Shown one piece after another: positions 8,791-18,914 of a stretch of DNA of 64,000 bases (positions are counted from its first letter, which is position 1; every line of letters begins with the position of its first letter). Below the pieces are notes generated by a model. That model did not search any database, had not been told where the DNA came from, and saw only the letters and a program-made list of their open reading frames with translations. Position numbers and translations under genes: made by a program. The DNA comes from Prochlorococcus marinus str. MIT 9312 (GTDB taxonomy: Bacteria > Cyanobacteriota > Cyanobacteriia > PCC-6307 > Cyanobiaceae), in contig NC_007577.1 of the NCBI RefSeq assembly GCF_000012645.1, positions 62,001 through 126,000 on the forward strand. The letters are read 5' to 3'.

Positions 8791-10773
8791 CTAATCCTTA
8801 AAATTATACTTATCAGAAGTCACTAATTTCCAGTCTCCTTGTCCATTTAATTCTAAAATATTTTCATGAAAATCTTTTAAGCTAGGTCTATGTCCAACAC
8901 TAATAAGAGATAGTTCTCTTTCCTTTAGTAAACCATATAGTTTTTTTTCAGTATCAATATCTAAAGCACTTGTTGCTTCATCAAGTACTGCAAATCTTGG
9001 AGAATTTAGTAAAAGTCTTGCAAAAGCTAATCTTTGTTGTTCGCCTAGAGAAAGAATTCTTGGCCAATCTTGTTTGATATCAAGATTAGGATAACGATCC
9101 ACTAATGTTTTTAAATTTACTTCATGAAGTACAGCAGTAAGATGTTCATCACTAAATTTTTGAACTTCTGTGGGATAACATAATTGTTCCCTTAAAGAAC
9201 CTAGTAACATATAAGGTTTCTGAGGTATGAATAATAATTCCCCAATTTTTGGTTTTTTTATTACTCCCTGATCTGGTTCCCATAAACCACTAATCATTCT
9301 TAGCAAAGATGTTTTTCCACATCCAGAAGGTCCTACAACCAAAAGTGATTGATTATTATTGATGCTCAAATTTAAATTCTTAATAATTTTTTTATCCGAG
9401 CCTGGGGGATAAAGGTCAGCATTTTTAATAAGAATTGAGGGATAATCTGAAATAACGTTTTGATTGCTTATAGGGTTAGTTTGACTAATAGATTCGACTT
9501 TTGATTGGAATCCTTCTAATCTTCCGATTCCAGCAGTAAATTTTGCAAGTTCTTCTATTTGATTAACAATGAAAAATAACGAACCTTCGACCATGCCAAA
9601 TGCAAAGCTTGCCTGAATAAAACGCCCATAATCAATATCACCTTTAAAGTAAGGTATTGCCATTATTAAATATGGGAAGAAATTTCCAGCATAATTAATG
9701 GATCTTCTCATAACGTCAATTATTACTCTCCATATAATCAGTAAATTAAAGTTTCTTACCACTTCTCCTAATCGCCTTTCAGTTTCATTGCGCTCAGGAT
9801 TTTCCCCGGCGTAAAAAGCTATTGATTCAGCGTTATCTCTAATATGTACCAAGCCATATCGAAAATCTGCTTCGTATCTGAGTTGATCAAAGTCTATCTT
9901 TACAAGATTTTTACCAGCAACTAAAAGGATAGAAGTTGCAAATGCAGCGTAACCAAATAAAGAAAAAGTAAGTGTTGTACTGATACTCCATAAAATAAGA
10001 ATATTAAGCGAAAATGTGAGTAGTGCATCAAAAACACCTAATGTAAAAGACAGGCTTTGCCCCGTAAAAGCTCGGGTATCATCTGTAATCCTTTGATCAG
10101 GATTATCTACATCAGTTTGCTCTTCATCATTGGGATTTAATTGGTAATAAGCTTTATTAGTCATATAATCTTTGACTAAACTTTTTGAAAGCCATTCTCT
10201 CCAAATTATTCCCAATTTATATGTAAAAAATATTTGGGAAACACGTATTGGTAGAGCAACAGCAAAACAACAAGCGTAAATCCCCAATATCCGATAAAAT
10301 CCATCTTCTTGCTTTTCTACCAAAGCATTTGTTAAATCTCTTGCTATAAATCCTATTCCTGCGTTTATTCCGTTTACAGCTAAAAGCATTAATACAATTA
10401 TCGCAAGGAATAACCAATGTAACCATCTACGGTTTTTTAATTGAAGTCTTAAGCTAAAAAAGCTTCCTGATCCAATTAGAAATAAGGCAGAGAAAAGCAA
10501 TCCCCAGCTCCCAGCCCAAATTGAATTGATAATACTTACTACACCGCCGAAATACTTTTCAAGAAAAATAGGTTGAAAGTTTTCGAAAAAACTTATTATT
10601 CCTGTAAGACCAACAAGCACTATTCCCCCAACACAAAATAAAAGAGATATCAAAAGCCATATGAATTGAAATCCATTACATTGATCTATTGGGAGAAAAA
10701 ATGGCTGAGATAGTTTCCTTAATTTTTGTAATTGATAAAGTATTTTAGATTTATTTTTAACGGCTTTATTCAT
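8791..10773 (-). CDS. SbmA/BacA-YddA-type ABC transporter, fused permease and ATPase
   Basis: The 660 residues combine a membrane half (~1-400, several hydrophobic spans, with the ABC_membrane_2-like regions FIARDLTNALVEK and the NPDQRITDD-type EAA loop) and one ATPase domain. Walker A GPSGCGKTS lies near residue 481, the signature LSLGEQQRLAFARLL near 572 and Walker B FAVLDEATSALD near 593. The DNPDQRITDD phrase is characteristic of the ABCD/YddA/SbmA branch, which moves lipophilic acids, peptides or cobalamin-like compounds. It probably acts as a homodimer in the plasma or thylakoid membrane. The substrate here is unknown. Neighbours give no pathway clue. Confidence 0.9.
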   Translation of the reverse strand: MNKAVKNKSKILYQLQKLRKLSQPFFLPIDQCNGFQFIWLLISLLFCVGGIVLVGLTGIISFFENFQPIFLEKYFGGVVSIINSIWAGSWGLLFSALFLIGSGSFFSLRLQLKNRRWLHWLFLAIIVLMLLAVNGINAGIGFIARDLTNALVEKQEDGFYRILGIYACCFAVALPIRVSQIFFTYKLGIIWREWLSKSLVKDYMTNKAYYQLNPNDEEQTDVDNPDQRITDDTRAFTGQSLSFTLGVFDALLTFSLNILILWSISTTLTFSLFGYAAFATSILLVAGKNLVKIDFDQLRYEADFRYGLVHIRDNAESIAFYAGENPERNETERRLGEVVRNFNLLIIWRVIIDVMRRSINYAGNFFPYLIMAIPYFKGDIDYGRFIQASFAFGMVEGSLFFIVNQIEELAKFTAGIGRLEGFQSKVESISQTNPISNQNVISDYPSILIKNADLYPPGSDKKIIKNLNLSINNNQSLLVVGPSGCGKTSLLRMISGLWEPDQGVIKKPKIGELLFIPQKPYMLLGSLREQLCYPTEVQKFSDEHLTAVLHEVNLKTLVDRYPNLDIKQDWPRILSLGEQQRLAFARLLLNSPRFAVLDEATSALDIDTEKKLYGLLKERELSLISVGHRPSLKDFHENILELNGQGDWKLVTSDKYNFKD

Positions 10774-10815
10774 TACTCGACAAGTTGTATAAAATAAATT
10801 ATATCTTTTTGAAGT

Positions 10816-11094
10816 CTATTGACCAAAACCAATAAATGAAAGTGCCCAGTTAGGTAAATTTAAGTAATTCAAAATTGTTGCATCAAACTCATGTATTTTT
10901 GGAAAAAATTTATCTAATCCCCACCATAGTAGAAAAGGTAAATTAAATAAAATTTGTAATTGCCATTTATAAGTTAAAACACTCCAAATTTTTATTAATT
11001 TACTCTTGAGTGAGTCATCTAATTCTCCCCAATTTTTTGAGATTAAATTGAATAAATTTTTGGATTCTGTCTTTATGGAATCTGGTGTATTCAT
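10816..11094 (-). CDS. Small conserved-looking membrane-associated protein, function unknown
   Basis: I do not recognise a named family. The 92-residue protein has a charged N-terminal half and two moderately hydrophobic, Trp-rich segments: roughly residues 45-62 (WQLQILFNLPFLLWWGLDKF) and 76-92 (LNLPNWALSFIGFG). It starts at ATG and lies between the HIT-family gene (47 bp upstream in its direction) and the ABC transporter (42 bp downstream), all reading leftward, so it may share their transcript. The Trp/Leu-rich amphipathic segments suggest membrane association. Confidence 0.72.
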   Translation of the reverse strand: MNTPDSIKTESKNLFNLISKNWGELDDSLKSKLIKIWSVLTYKWQLQILFNLPFLLWWGLDKFFPKIHEFDATILNYLNLPNWALSFIGFGQ

Positions 11095-11141
11095 TTTTCT
11101 TTTTTCTTATTTATAACCGATAAACATTTATTTCGAGAGTA

Positions 11142-11483
11142 TTAACCTGGTGGCCAATTCATTTTTCTTCCAGATAAAAAATGAATATGTAAATGAAAAA
11201 CTGTTTGTCCCGATTCTGCTCCGGTATTAATTACTGTTCTCCAATTAGTTAAATTTTTTGACTTAGCTATTTTGCTACCTACAAATAGTAAATGCCCTAA
11301 TAAATTTGCATCTTTTTCAATACACTCTAATAAACTGATAATGGGCTTTTTAGGAATCACTAAAAAATGTACTGGAGCTTGCGCCTGGATATCATTAAAT
11401 GCAATACAAAACTCATCTTCATAAAGCTTATCGCAGGGGATTTCTTCATTAAGAATTTTTTGAAATATTGTAGTTTCAGTCAT
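11142..11483 (-). CDS. HIT family nucleotide-binding protein (HINT-like)
   Basis: A 113-residue protein with the histidine-triad motif HLHIHFLSGRKMNWPPG at the very C-terminus and the HINT N-terminus TIFQKILNEEIPCDKLYED. HIT/HINT proteins hydrolyse nucleoside phosphoramidates or adenylates using the middle triad histidine, here in the HLHIH block. Length and layout are full for the HINT branch. It begins 4 bp after the stop of the upstream def gene, so it is very probably co-transcribed with peptide deformylase. It is cytosolic. The physiological substrate cannot be read from the sequence. Confidence 0.94.
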   Translation of the reverse strand: MTETTIFQKILNEEIPCDKLYEDEFCIAFNDIQAQAPVHFLVIPKKPIISLLECIEKDANLLGHLLFVGSKIAKSKNLTNWRTVINTGAESGQTVFHLHIHFLSGRKMNWPPG

Positions 11484-11487
11484 TAAA

Positions 11488-12093
11488 TTAAGTTATCGAA
11501 ATAACGTCTTTTTCGTGAAACCCTTCTTTTATAAGTTCTTTTTTTAAGTCATCCTTTGATGTAACTCTATCAACAAATAATATTCCATTTAAGTGATCCA
11601 TTTCGTGTTGAATACACCTAGCTAAAAGTCCATCTGCTTTCATTTTACGTGGTCTTCCCATTTCATCTCTAAATTTTAATTTTATAGTTGATGGTCTTAC
11701 TACATTTAAATATACACCAGGTATGCTCAAGCAGCCTTCTTCGTATGAATTCAGGGTTGTTCCATAGTCTGTAATTTCTGGATTGATTAAGATTAAAGGT
11801 TCTGCAGCTGAATCTTCAAAATTTACATCAATCACAAGAAGCTCTTTATTAATACCAATTTGAGGTGCAGCAAGTCCAATTCCTTTGGCCGCATACATGC
11901 TTTGAATCATTTCTCTAGTAAGTTTTCTAATCGATTCATCAACCTTAGTTATTCTTTTGGAATTTTGTCTTAAAACATCATCACCAAGTTTATAAATTTC
12001 GAGAGATGGCTTACCTGTTTGTTCTTTTGCAATTTTTTCCGAGTTCCCATTTGTTTTTGACTTTTTTGCAAGTTGTGAAAAATGGTTTGCCAC
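11488..12093 (-). CDS. def: Peptide deformylase
   Basis: The 201-residue metalloenzyme removes the formyl group from the initiator methionine of nascent proteins. All three family motifs are present: motif 1 GIGLAAPQIG, motif 2 EGCLSIPG with the metal-binding Cys, and motif 3 QHEMDHLNGILF near residue 161 with two metal-binding His and the catalytic Glu. About 30 extra polar residues at the N-terminus (Lys-, Asn- and Ser-rich) precede the enzyme core; an alternative internal start is possible but no better codon is obvious. It is first in a leftward group with the HIT gene and divergent from the S9 peptidase gene (81 bp gap). Confidence 0.97.
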   Translation of the reverse strand: MANHFSQLAKKSKTNGNSEKIAKEQTGKPSLEIYKLGDDVLRQNSKRITKVDESIRKLTREMIQSMYAAKGIGLAAPQIGINKELLVIDVNFEDSAAEPLILINPEITDYGTTLNSYEEGCLSIPGVYLNVVRPSTIKLKFRDEMGRPRKMKADGLLARCIQHEMDHLNGILFVDRVTSKDDLKKELIKEGFHEKDVISIT

Positions 12094-12174
12094 GTTAATA
12101 AAAAAAAGTTTTTAATGAAGACTTTAGCTATAAAAATACTAGCACTTTAATTTACTTTCTTTATAGTTTTATAA

Positions 12175-14100
12175 ATGAGTAATGATGATAAATTACAAGT
12201 TAGACAAAATCTATCTAAAACAAATTCTTTTAAGGAATTAACTATTATTAGGGATACCATTTTTTGGATTGATTTTGTTGGTGAAGGTCAAAATCAAAAT
12301 GCCATTTTTGCAAGACCATTTTATGAGAAAGATGCATTTCCTCAAAAATTAACTAATAAAAAATATCTTATTAAAAATAATTTTCATGGATATGGTGGTA
12401 AATCTTATAAATGCATAGATTTTAAAAATAATTTTTATTTGATTTGGATAGATCAGTTTTCAAAGGCAGTATGGTTTGAAATTTTTAAAAATGCGGGAAT
12501 AACAGATAAAAGTCAAAACAAATATCTTGAATCAGTTCAAGAACCGCGGCAGCTATCTAAATCAATAGAAGGAAATTTTGATTCTTCATTTGTTATTTCT
12601 GAAAAAGATTTTTTGTACGGTATTTGTGAAATAAATAATAGTGATTATTTATTTTCTTTAAACCTAAATAAAAATGAACAAGATATTTATCTAATAAAAA
12701 AATTTAAAAATTTTGCCGGCGATTTATCTTCAAATACTTCTGTAAGCTTACTTTCTTGGATAGAGTGGGATTCTCCATATATGCCATGGGAAAAAAATAA
12801 CCTCTTTTTTGCTCAAATGGACTTAGATGGAGAGATAAAGCAACTAAAAAAGTTCTCAAACGAACTGGTTAATACCAAAAAGAATGTTTCTTTTTTTCAA
12901 CCTTATTGGATTAGTGAAAAAATTTTAGTATGTTCTGAAGATAGTTCTGGATGGTGGAACTTATTGTTTCTAGATGTTAGTGAAATTGAGAGTATTTTTA
13001 TTACGAAAAGAATAAAGAGAAATTGGATTGAATATGGAGCACCTCAATGGGTTTCAGGAATTGCATTTTTTTCAGGAACTTTACAAAATTTATTTTGTTT
13101 GGCAAAAAAAGAAAATAGTTGGATATTGGAACAATATAAAGATCTTGCATTTTTTAAAAAATTTTCTACTCCTTTTACTGCAGTAAGTGATTTTAGTGTT
13201 TTTGAGAAGAAAGTTGTTTTAAAAGGTTTTGGATCTGATTTTTTGGGTAATTTATTTGAAATTGATTTCAAAGAAAAAGTTTCATCAGATTTTTTTGAGG
13301 AAATAAATGTTGAACATATAAAGGATTGTTCAAAACCCGAATCATTTTGGTTTAAAGGTTTTGAAGATAAATTAACTCATTCTTTTCTGTATAGGCCGCT
13401 TGTTGAAAAATTTAGAAAACCACCTCTCTTGGTTAGAGCTCATAGTGGACCAACTTCATGTTTTGATGGCTCCTATAATGCTGAAGTTCAATATTGGACT
13501 GCTCAAGGATTTTTTGTTGCTGAAGTTAATTATGGAGGATCATCTGGGTTTGGGAAAGTGTATAGAGAAAGGTTGAACTATAAGTGGGGAATTGTTGATT
13601 CTTATGATTGCAAAGCACTAGCACTTGAATTACTTAAATTAAATCTAGTTGATAGTGAAAAAGTAGTAATTTTTGGTAATAGTGCTGGTGGATTCACCGC
13701 TCTAAATTGCTTATCGTATGGGTCTATTTTTACAGCTGCAATTTGTAAATATCCTGTGATAGATCTTAAGGAGATGCATTACAAAACCCATAGGTTTGAA
13801 AAAGATTATTTAAATTCTTTGGTAGGAGATTATGAAAAAAACCATGATAAATATATATATAGATCGCCTATAAATCGAATTAACAAAATAAAAAAACCTA
13901 TCTTATTGTTTCATGGCAAAAAAGATTCAGTTATCTCATATGAACAAACTTTAAAAATTCAAGAGATATTGATTCGGAATAATAAATTTTCAGAAGCTAT
14001 TTTTTTCGAAAATGAGGGTCATGGTTTTAAAAATATTGAAACTAAGGAATTAGTAATGAAAAAATCTCAGGAATTTTTAAAAAACGCTTTGAATATTTAA
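12175..14100 (+). CDS. S9 family serine peptidase (prolyl-oligopeptidase-like)
   Basis: A 641-residue protein. Residues ~1-390 are strand-rich and resemble the beta-propeller of S9C acylaminoacyl-peptidase-type enzymes. The C-terminal ~240 residues are an alpha/beta hydrolase domain with nucleophile elbow GNSAGG (Ser ~502), Asp in LFHGKKDSV (~583) and His in ENEGHGF (~615), so the catalytic triad looks complete. Such enzymes cleave short peptides in the cytosol; no signal peptide is visible. Its stop overlaps the sufS stop by 2 bp, tail to tail. Substrate preference cannot be assigned. Confidence 0.92.
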   Translation: MSNDDKLQVRQNLSKTNSFKELTIIRDTIFWIDFVGEGQNQNAIFARPFYEKDAFPQKLTNKKYLIKNNFHGYGGKSYKCIDFKNNFYLIWIDQFSKAVWFEIFKNAGITDKSQNKYLESVQEPRQLSKSIEGNFDSSFVISEKDFLYGICEINNSDYLFSLNLNKNEQDIYLIKKFKNFAGDLSSNTSVSLLSWIEWDSPYMPWEKNNLFFAQMDLDGEIKQLKKFSNELVNTKKNVSFFQPYWISEKILVCSEDSSGWWNLLFLDVSEIESIFITKRIKRNWIEYGAPQWVSGIAFFSGTLQNLFCLAKKENSWILEQYKDLAFFKKFSTPFTAVSDFSVFEKKVVLKGFGSDFLGNLFEIDFKEKVSSDFFEEINVEHIKDCSKPESFWFKGFEDKLTHSFLYRPLVEKFRKPPLLVRAHSGPTSCFDGSYNAEVQYWTAQGFFVAEVNYGGSSGFGKVYRERLNYKWGIVDSYDCKALALELLKLNLVDSEKVVIFGNSAGGFTALNCLSYGSIFTAAICKYPVIDLKEMHYKTHRFEKDYLNSLVGDYEKNHDKYIYRSPINRINKIKKPILLFHGKKDSVISYEQTLKIQEILIRNNKFSEAIFFENEGHGFKNIETKELVMKKSQEFLKNALNI

Positions 14101-15350
14101 GAATACATTTTTAGAAAATTAATAGTCTCTTTCAATTTTTCTAAAAATATATCAATCTCTTCTTTATTGGTTGTGAAATTCATGCTAATCCTAGCCGTTG
14201 ATTTAATTCCGATATATCTGTGCAGAGGTTGACAGCAATGATGTCCACTTCTGATACAAATTCCTTTCGAATCAAGAATTTCAGCAATATCGTTTGCATG
14301 TATATTTTTTATATAAAAAGTAGCAAGTGATGCTCTGTCTGGATCTATCTCTGGAGATGGACCGATAATTTCAATATCTTCTATCTGATTTAATTTTTTA
14401 AATAAATATTTAGTAATATTTTTTTCATATTTATGAATATTATTCAATCCAATATTGTTTATGTAATTTATTGCCTCTGCCAGACCTATGGCTTCTGCAA
14501 TAGCAGGAGTTCCAGCTTCAAATTTATGTGGTAGTTCTGCCCAAGTACTTGTCTCTTCAAAAACATCTTGAATCATTTCGCCACCACCAAAGAGAGGAGG
14601 AATCTTTTCTAGAATTTCTTGTCTTGACCAGAGGAAACCAATACCTGTTGGACCACAAAGTTTATGTCCTGAACCCGCTAAAAAGTCTATATCAAGATCA
14701 ATTACATCCAGTTTTTGATGAGCTAAACTTTGGCATGCATCTATTAGCACTAAAGAACCTTTTTGCTTGGCTAATTTAGTTATCTCTTTGATTGGATTGC
14801 AGCAACCTAGTGTGTTGCTTATATGTACGATGCTAACAAGTTTTGTTCTTGATGTTAATTTAGATTTAAAATCATCAATATCTAATTTTCCATTTTTATC
14901 TATACCTATAAATTTTAATTTGCATTTATTTTTTGCTGCAACCATTTGCCAAGGCACAATATTGCTATGATGTTCCATTATTGACAAGAGAATTTCATCA
15001 TTTTCTTTCAAAGAAGATTCACCCCATGATCTAGCTGCGAGATTAATTGCTTCAGTAGCATTTCTTGTAAAAATAATTTCTTTTGTTGAATTCGCTTTTA
15101 TATATTTACTAATTAAATATCTTGCATTTTCAAACTCTTCTGTTGCTTTAGCACTTAATTGATGCGCACCTCTATGTACATTGGCATTAAAGTTTCTGTA
15201 ATATTCATCAATTTTTTTTAAGACCTGTATCGGTTTTTGAGTAGTCGCAGCATGGTCTAAATAAATGATTTGCTCATTATTTGTTAAATTCTTATTTAAA
15301 AGAGGAAAGTCTTTCTTGGTTATTTCAGGAAAATTTTGAATCGTTTCCAT
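14097..15350 (-). CDS. sufS: Cysteine desulfurase SufS
   Basis: The 417-residue PLP enzyme mobilises sulfur from cysteine for the SUF iron-sulfur assembly system. The N-terminus has YLDHAATTQKP, the PLP lysine lies in GSGHKLCGPTGIGF (~229), and the catalytic cysteine loop RSGHHCCQPLHRY is near residue 368; this short-loop arrangement is typical of group II (SufS) desulfurases. Its ATG overlaps the last base of the sufD stop, implying translational coupling. It is the last gene of the leftward sufBCDS operon. Confidence 0.97.
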   Translation of the reverse strand: METIQNFPEITKKDFPLLNKNLTNNEQIIYLDHAATTQKPIQVLKKIDEYYRNFNANVHRGAHQLSAKATEEFENARYLISKYIKANSTKEIIFTRNATEAINLAARSWGESSLKENDEILLSIMEHHSNIVPWQMVAAKNKCKLKFIGIDKNGKLDIDDFKSKLTSRTKLVSIVHISNTLGCCNPIKEITKLAKQKGSLVLIDACQSLAHQKLDVIDLDIDFLAGSGHKLCGPTGIGFLWSRQEILEKIPPLFGGGEMIQDVFEETSTWAELPHKFEAGTPAIAEAIGLAEAINYINNIGLNNIHKYEKNITKYLFKKLNQIEDIEIIGPSPEIDPDRASLATFYIKNIHANDIAEILDSKGICIRSGHHCCQPLHRYIGIKSTARISMNFTTNKEEIDIFLEKLKETINFLKMYS

Positions 15351-16567
15351 TAATTCTCATTTAAAAGTTTATCAAGCAAATCCCATCTGTCTTTTACAAC
15401 GGGAATAAATGAAATTATTTCTTGAAAGTAAGAACTTAATTGTAGTTTACTGGCTTCTTTTAATGTGATACCTCTTGCTCTCATATAAAAAAGTTCTTCT
15501 TCATTTAATTGTGAAATTGTAGCTCCATGTTTGCATTTGACATCATCAGCAATTATTTCTAATTGAGGTTTGGTATCTATTTGTGCGAGATTTGATAAAA
15601 GTAAATTTCTGCTTAATTGAGAAGCATCAGTTTTCTGGGCAATTTTTGGAACAATAATTGAACCCTCAAATATTGCATGTGATTTATCGTCAGCAAGAGA
15701 TTTGTTGATTTGATCTAAAAATCCATTTGGACCATTAAAGTATATTTTTGTATGAGTAGAAATTTGTTCATCGTTTTTTGTTACTTGCATACCTTTGATA
15801 TTGGTTTTAGCATTTCCTGCAGATTGTTTTATATGAATTTCAAATCTTGCATAATTAAATTTGAAATGTAAAGAACCTAAGTTGTATTTACTATTTTTTT
15901 GTTGAATTACATTGAGAGAATTAACTAGATTTGATTTGTTTTCACCATATGACACAACACCATGAGTTACAGAACTATTTTCTTCTAAAAAAAAGAATGT
16001 TGATTGAGATAATGCAGAGTTTTCTACACCAAGATTTACTTGTAATAATTCAATATCACAATTTTTTTCTAAAAATATTACTAGGGTTTTTGCCTTTAAA
16101 GAATTACTTGATGCATGACTAAAGATTTCAATAGGAGGAATTTTGGATCCGTTTATTTTTAATCCCAAGATATTCTTGTCACAACTTAAAGAAAGATTTA
16201 GGAGGTCACTCCAATGTTCATTTTGATCAAAACAAGATATCTGTTGCTTTATGAATTTATCTAATTTATCTTTACTCAATTGCTGTATTGAATAATTTTT
16301 TTCTATCAATGAAATTTGGCTATTCTCACCAATTGTTAATCTAATAATATTTTGAGAACTATAAGGATATGATATAAGAGATTTTTGATCTTTTTCATTG
16401 ACTGAGTAGTCTAAGAAGTTTGATAATTTTGATTTGTTTGATAGTCTCCATATTTCACTTTTAGGATTAGGGAGAGGGTTTGATTGTAATTTATGAAGAC
16501 AGATTTTTTGTATTTCTGTTGGATTATCAATTAATTTATTGGTTTTTATTTTTTCAATAATTTCCAT
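15350..16567 (-). CDS. sufD: Fe-S cluster assembly scaffold protein SufD
   Basis: A 405-residue SufD, paralogous to SufB and its partner in the SufBCD scaffold complex. The C-terminal beta-helix family signature is clear: KCKHGATISQLNEEELFYMRARG near residues 345-370, which includes the conserved Cys-Lys-His. The N-terminal half is diverged and Asn/Ser-rich, as usual for SufD. The complex builds or stores clusters with SufC ATP hydrolysis. It is sandwiched between sufC (1 bp gap) and sufS (1 bp overlap). Confidence 0.95.
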   Translation of the reverse strand: MEIIEKIKTNKLIDNPTEIQKICLHKLQSNPLPNPKSEIWRLSNKSKLSNFLDYSVNEKDQKSLISYPYSSQNIIRLTIGENSQISLIEKNYSIQQLSKDKLDKFIKQQISCFDQNEHWSDLLNLSLSCDKNILGLKINGSKIPPIEIFSHASSNSLKAKTLVIFLEKNCDIELLQVNLGVENSALSQSTFFFLEENSSVTHGVVSYGENKSNLVNSLNVIQQKNSKYNLGSLHFKFNYARFEIHIKQSAGNAKTNIKGMQVTKNDEQISTHTKIYFNGPNGFLDQINKSLADDKSHAIFEGSIIVPKIAQKTDASQLSRNLLLSNLAQIDTKPQLEIIADDVKCKHGATISQLNEEELFYMRARGITLKEASKLQLSSYFQEIISFIPVVKDRWDLLDKLLNEN

Positions 16568-16568
16568 T

Positions 16569-17354
16569 TTACGTCTCTTTTACAAAGTTATCAGTCCATT
16601 CATAACCTTTGCGTTCAAGCTCTAAAGCAAGATCACTGCCGCCAGTTTTTATGATTTGTCCATCTGCCATAACGTGGACATAATTTGGTTCTATTTCATC
16701 TAATAATCTTTGATAGTGAGTAATTAATATAATTCCAGTTTGTGCATTAGATATTTTTTTAATTCCTGATGCGACAATTCTAAGAGCGTCAATGTCTAGA
16801 CCAGAATCGGTCTCATCTAAAATTGCTATCTTCGGCTCAAGTAAAGCCATTTGCAGAATTTCGTTTCTTTTCTTTTCACCTCCGGAAAATCCTTGATTTA
16901 CGCTTCTTGATAAGAATGCGTTATCCATTTTTACCAGTTCCAACTTTTCTTTAACTAATTCTTCAAAATCAAAAGTATCTAATTCTTCTTTATTAAGGAA
17001 TTTTCTTCTAGCATTTGTTGAAACTCTAAGAAACTCGAGATTACTAACGCCTGGAATTTCTATTGGATATTGGAAACCAAGGAAAATTCCTGATTGAGCT
17101 CTTTCTTCAGGTTCGAGAGAGTTAATATTTTCACCTGATAATTTTATGTCGCCATTTGTAATGTTATATAAGGGATGTCCTGCAATAATTTTTGAAAGAG
17201 TACTTTTACCACATCCATTTCTTCCCATAATGGCATGGATTTCTCCAGGGTAGACAGTAATTGAAACCCCCTTCAAAATTGGAAGATTATCAGTAGATGC
17301 AAAGAGATTTCGAACTTCTAAAATTGGATCTGATTCTTTCATGTTACTTTGCAT
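16569..17354 (-). CDS. sufC: Fe-S cluster assembly ATPase SufC
   Basis: The 261-residue ABC-type ATPase has Walker [10 protein letters not shown] at residues 44-52, the SufC-specific signature block [19 protein letters not shown] and Walker [16 protein letters not shown]. SufC is a soluble, transporter-unrelated ABC protein that drives conformational change in SufB-SufD. The second Met (residue 5) is an alternative start. It lies 21 bp after sufB and 1 bp before sufD in the leftward operon. Confidence 0.97.
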   Translation of the reverse strand: MQSNMKESDPILEVRNLFASTDNLPILKGVSITVYPGEIHAIMGRNGCGKSTLSKIIAGHPLYNITNGDIKLSGENINSLEPEERAQSGIFLGFQYPIEIPGVSNLEFLRVSTNARRKFLNKEELDTFDFEELVKEKLELVKMDNAFLSRSVNQGFSGGEKKRNEILQMALLEPKIAILDETDSGLDIDALRIVASGIKKISNAQTGIILITHYQRLLDEIEPNYVHVMADGQIIKTGGSDLALELERKGYEWTDNFVKET

Positions 17355-17375
17355 TTCACTTTAGAAATTGATTAA

Positions 17376-18818
17376 TTAACCTACTGAGCCCTCGAGTTTA
17401 AGAGCCAGTAACTTATCTGCTTCAGCAGCAAATTCCATAGGTAATTGATTAAATACATCTCTGCAGAAACCACTGACCATCATAGATATTGCCTCTTCAA
17501 ATTCTATACCTCTGCTCTGGAGATAAAAAAGTTGATCTTCAGAGATTCTACATGTGCTTGCTTCATGCTCAATTTCCGAATTGGGTTGTTGAGATTTTAT
17601 ATAAGGAAATGTATTTGCAGAAGCTTGATCCCCTATTAACATTGAATCACATTGGCTGTAATTTCTTGATCCAATTGCTTTTGTACCCATTTTGACAAGG
17701 CCTCTATAGCTATTGATTGAATTGCCTGCACTTATTCCTTTGCTAACAATAGTTGATTTGGTTTTGGGACCAATATGGATCATTTTTGTGCCTGTATCTG
17801 CTTGTTGAAGATTATTTGTGAGTGCTACTGAATAAAATTCCCCTACAGATTCTTCGCCTAAAAGAAGACAACTTGGATATTTCCAGGTAATTGCAGAACC
17901 TGTTTCAACCTGAGACCAACTAATTTTACTTCTCTTACCTAAACATTTTCCTCTTTTAGTGACAAAATTAAAAATTCCGCCAACACCTTTTTCATCACCA
18001 GCATACCAATTTTGTACCGTTGAATACTTTATTGCGGCATCGTCTAGGGCTATTAGTTCTACTACTGCAGCATGTAGGGTATTTGTATCAAACATTGGGG
18101 CTGTACAGCCTTCTAGATAGCTTACAGAACTTGATTCTTCGGCAATTATTAGTGTTCTCTCGAATTGTCCAGAATCACCACTATTAATTCTAAAGTAGGA
18201 AGATAGGTCCATAGGACAGGTCACGCCTTTTGGGATATAAACAAAAGAACCATCACTAAAAACAGCAGAATTTAGTGCTGCAAAATAATTATCACCAGCT
18301 GGAACTACTGTACCTAAATATTTTTCAATCAAATCTGAGTGATTTTTTACTGCTTCACTGATTGAGCAAAATATAACTCCATGTTCGGCAAGTTCCTCTC
18401 TAAATGTTGTAGCTATAGAAACACTATCAAACACAGCATCTACTGCTACATTCGTGAGTTTTTTTTGCTCAGTAAGAGGTATTCCTAATTTGTCAAAAGT
18501 CTCAAGAAGTTTGGGATCAACTTCATCCAAACTAGAAATCTTTTCTTTTTGTTTGGGAGCAGAATAATAAATTATATCTTGATAATTGATCTCTTTATAT
18601 CCTAATTCTGCCCAATTAGGTTCCTCCATTTTTTGCCATTTTTTAAAAGCTTTTAATCTAAAATCAAGAAGATATTTTGGCTCTTCTTTTTTTTCTGAAA
18701 TTAGTCTGATGATATCTTCATTCAATCCCTTTGCAATTTTTTCAGTTTCAATATCTGTAACGAAACCATATTTGTATGGCTCCTTTACTACATCTTTAAC
18801 TAAATTTTCGTTAACCAT
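17376..18818 (-). CDS. sufB: Fe-S cluster assembly protein SufB
   Basis: The 480-residue SufB is the main scaffold of the SUF system. Recognisable family sequence includes [20 protein letters not shown], the region [42 protein letters not shown], and the C-terminal [21 protein letters not shown] with the conserved active cysteine. Length is standard for the cyanobacterial form. It is the first gene of sufBCDS, with a 96-bp intergenic region before the divergent gene at 18915 that should hold the operon promoter. Confidence 0.98.
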   Translation of the reverse strand: MVNENLVKDVVKEPYKYGFVTDIETEKIAKGLNEDIIRLISEKKEEPKYLLDFRLKAFKKWQKMEEPNWAELGYKEINYQDIIYYSAPKQKEKISSLDEVDPKLLETFDKLGIPLTEQKKLTNVAVDAVFDSVSIATTFREELAEHGVIFCSISEAVKNHSDLIEKYLGTVVPAGDNYFAALNSAVFSDGSFVYIPKGVTCPMDLSSYFRINSGDSGQFERTLIIAEESSSVSYLEGCTAPMFDTNTLHAAVVELIALDDAAIKYSTVQNWYAGDEKGVGGIFNFVTKRGKCLGKRSKISWSQVETGSAITWKYPSCLLLGEESVGEFYSVALTNNLQQADTGTKMIHIGPKTKSTIVSKGISAGNSINSYRGLVKMGTKAIGSRNYSQCDSMLIGDQASANTFPYIKSQQPNSEIEHEASTCRISEDQLFYLQSRGIEFEEAISMMVSGFCRDVFNQLPMEFAAEADKLLALKLEGSVG

Positions 18819-18914
18819 GTTATCAAAAATAACTTATTACAATTAGCTTTATATACTTTAAACGAAAGATACCCCTAATATTGAGTTTTTTCCCTTTATT
18901 AAAACTAAAAATTA

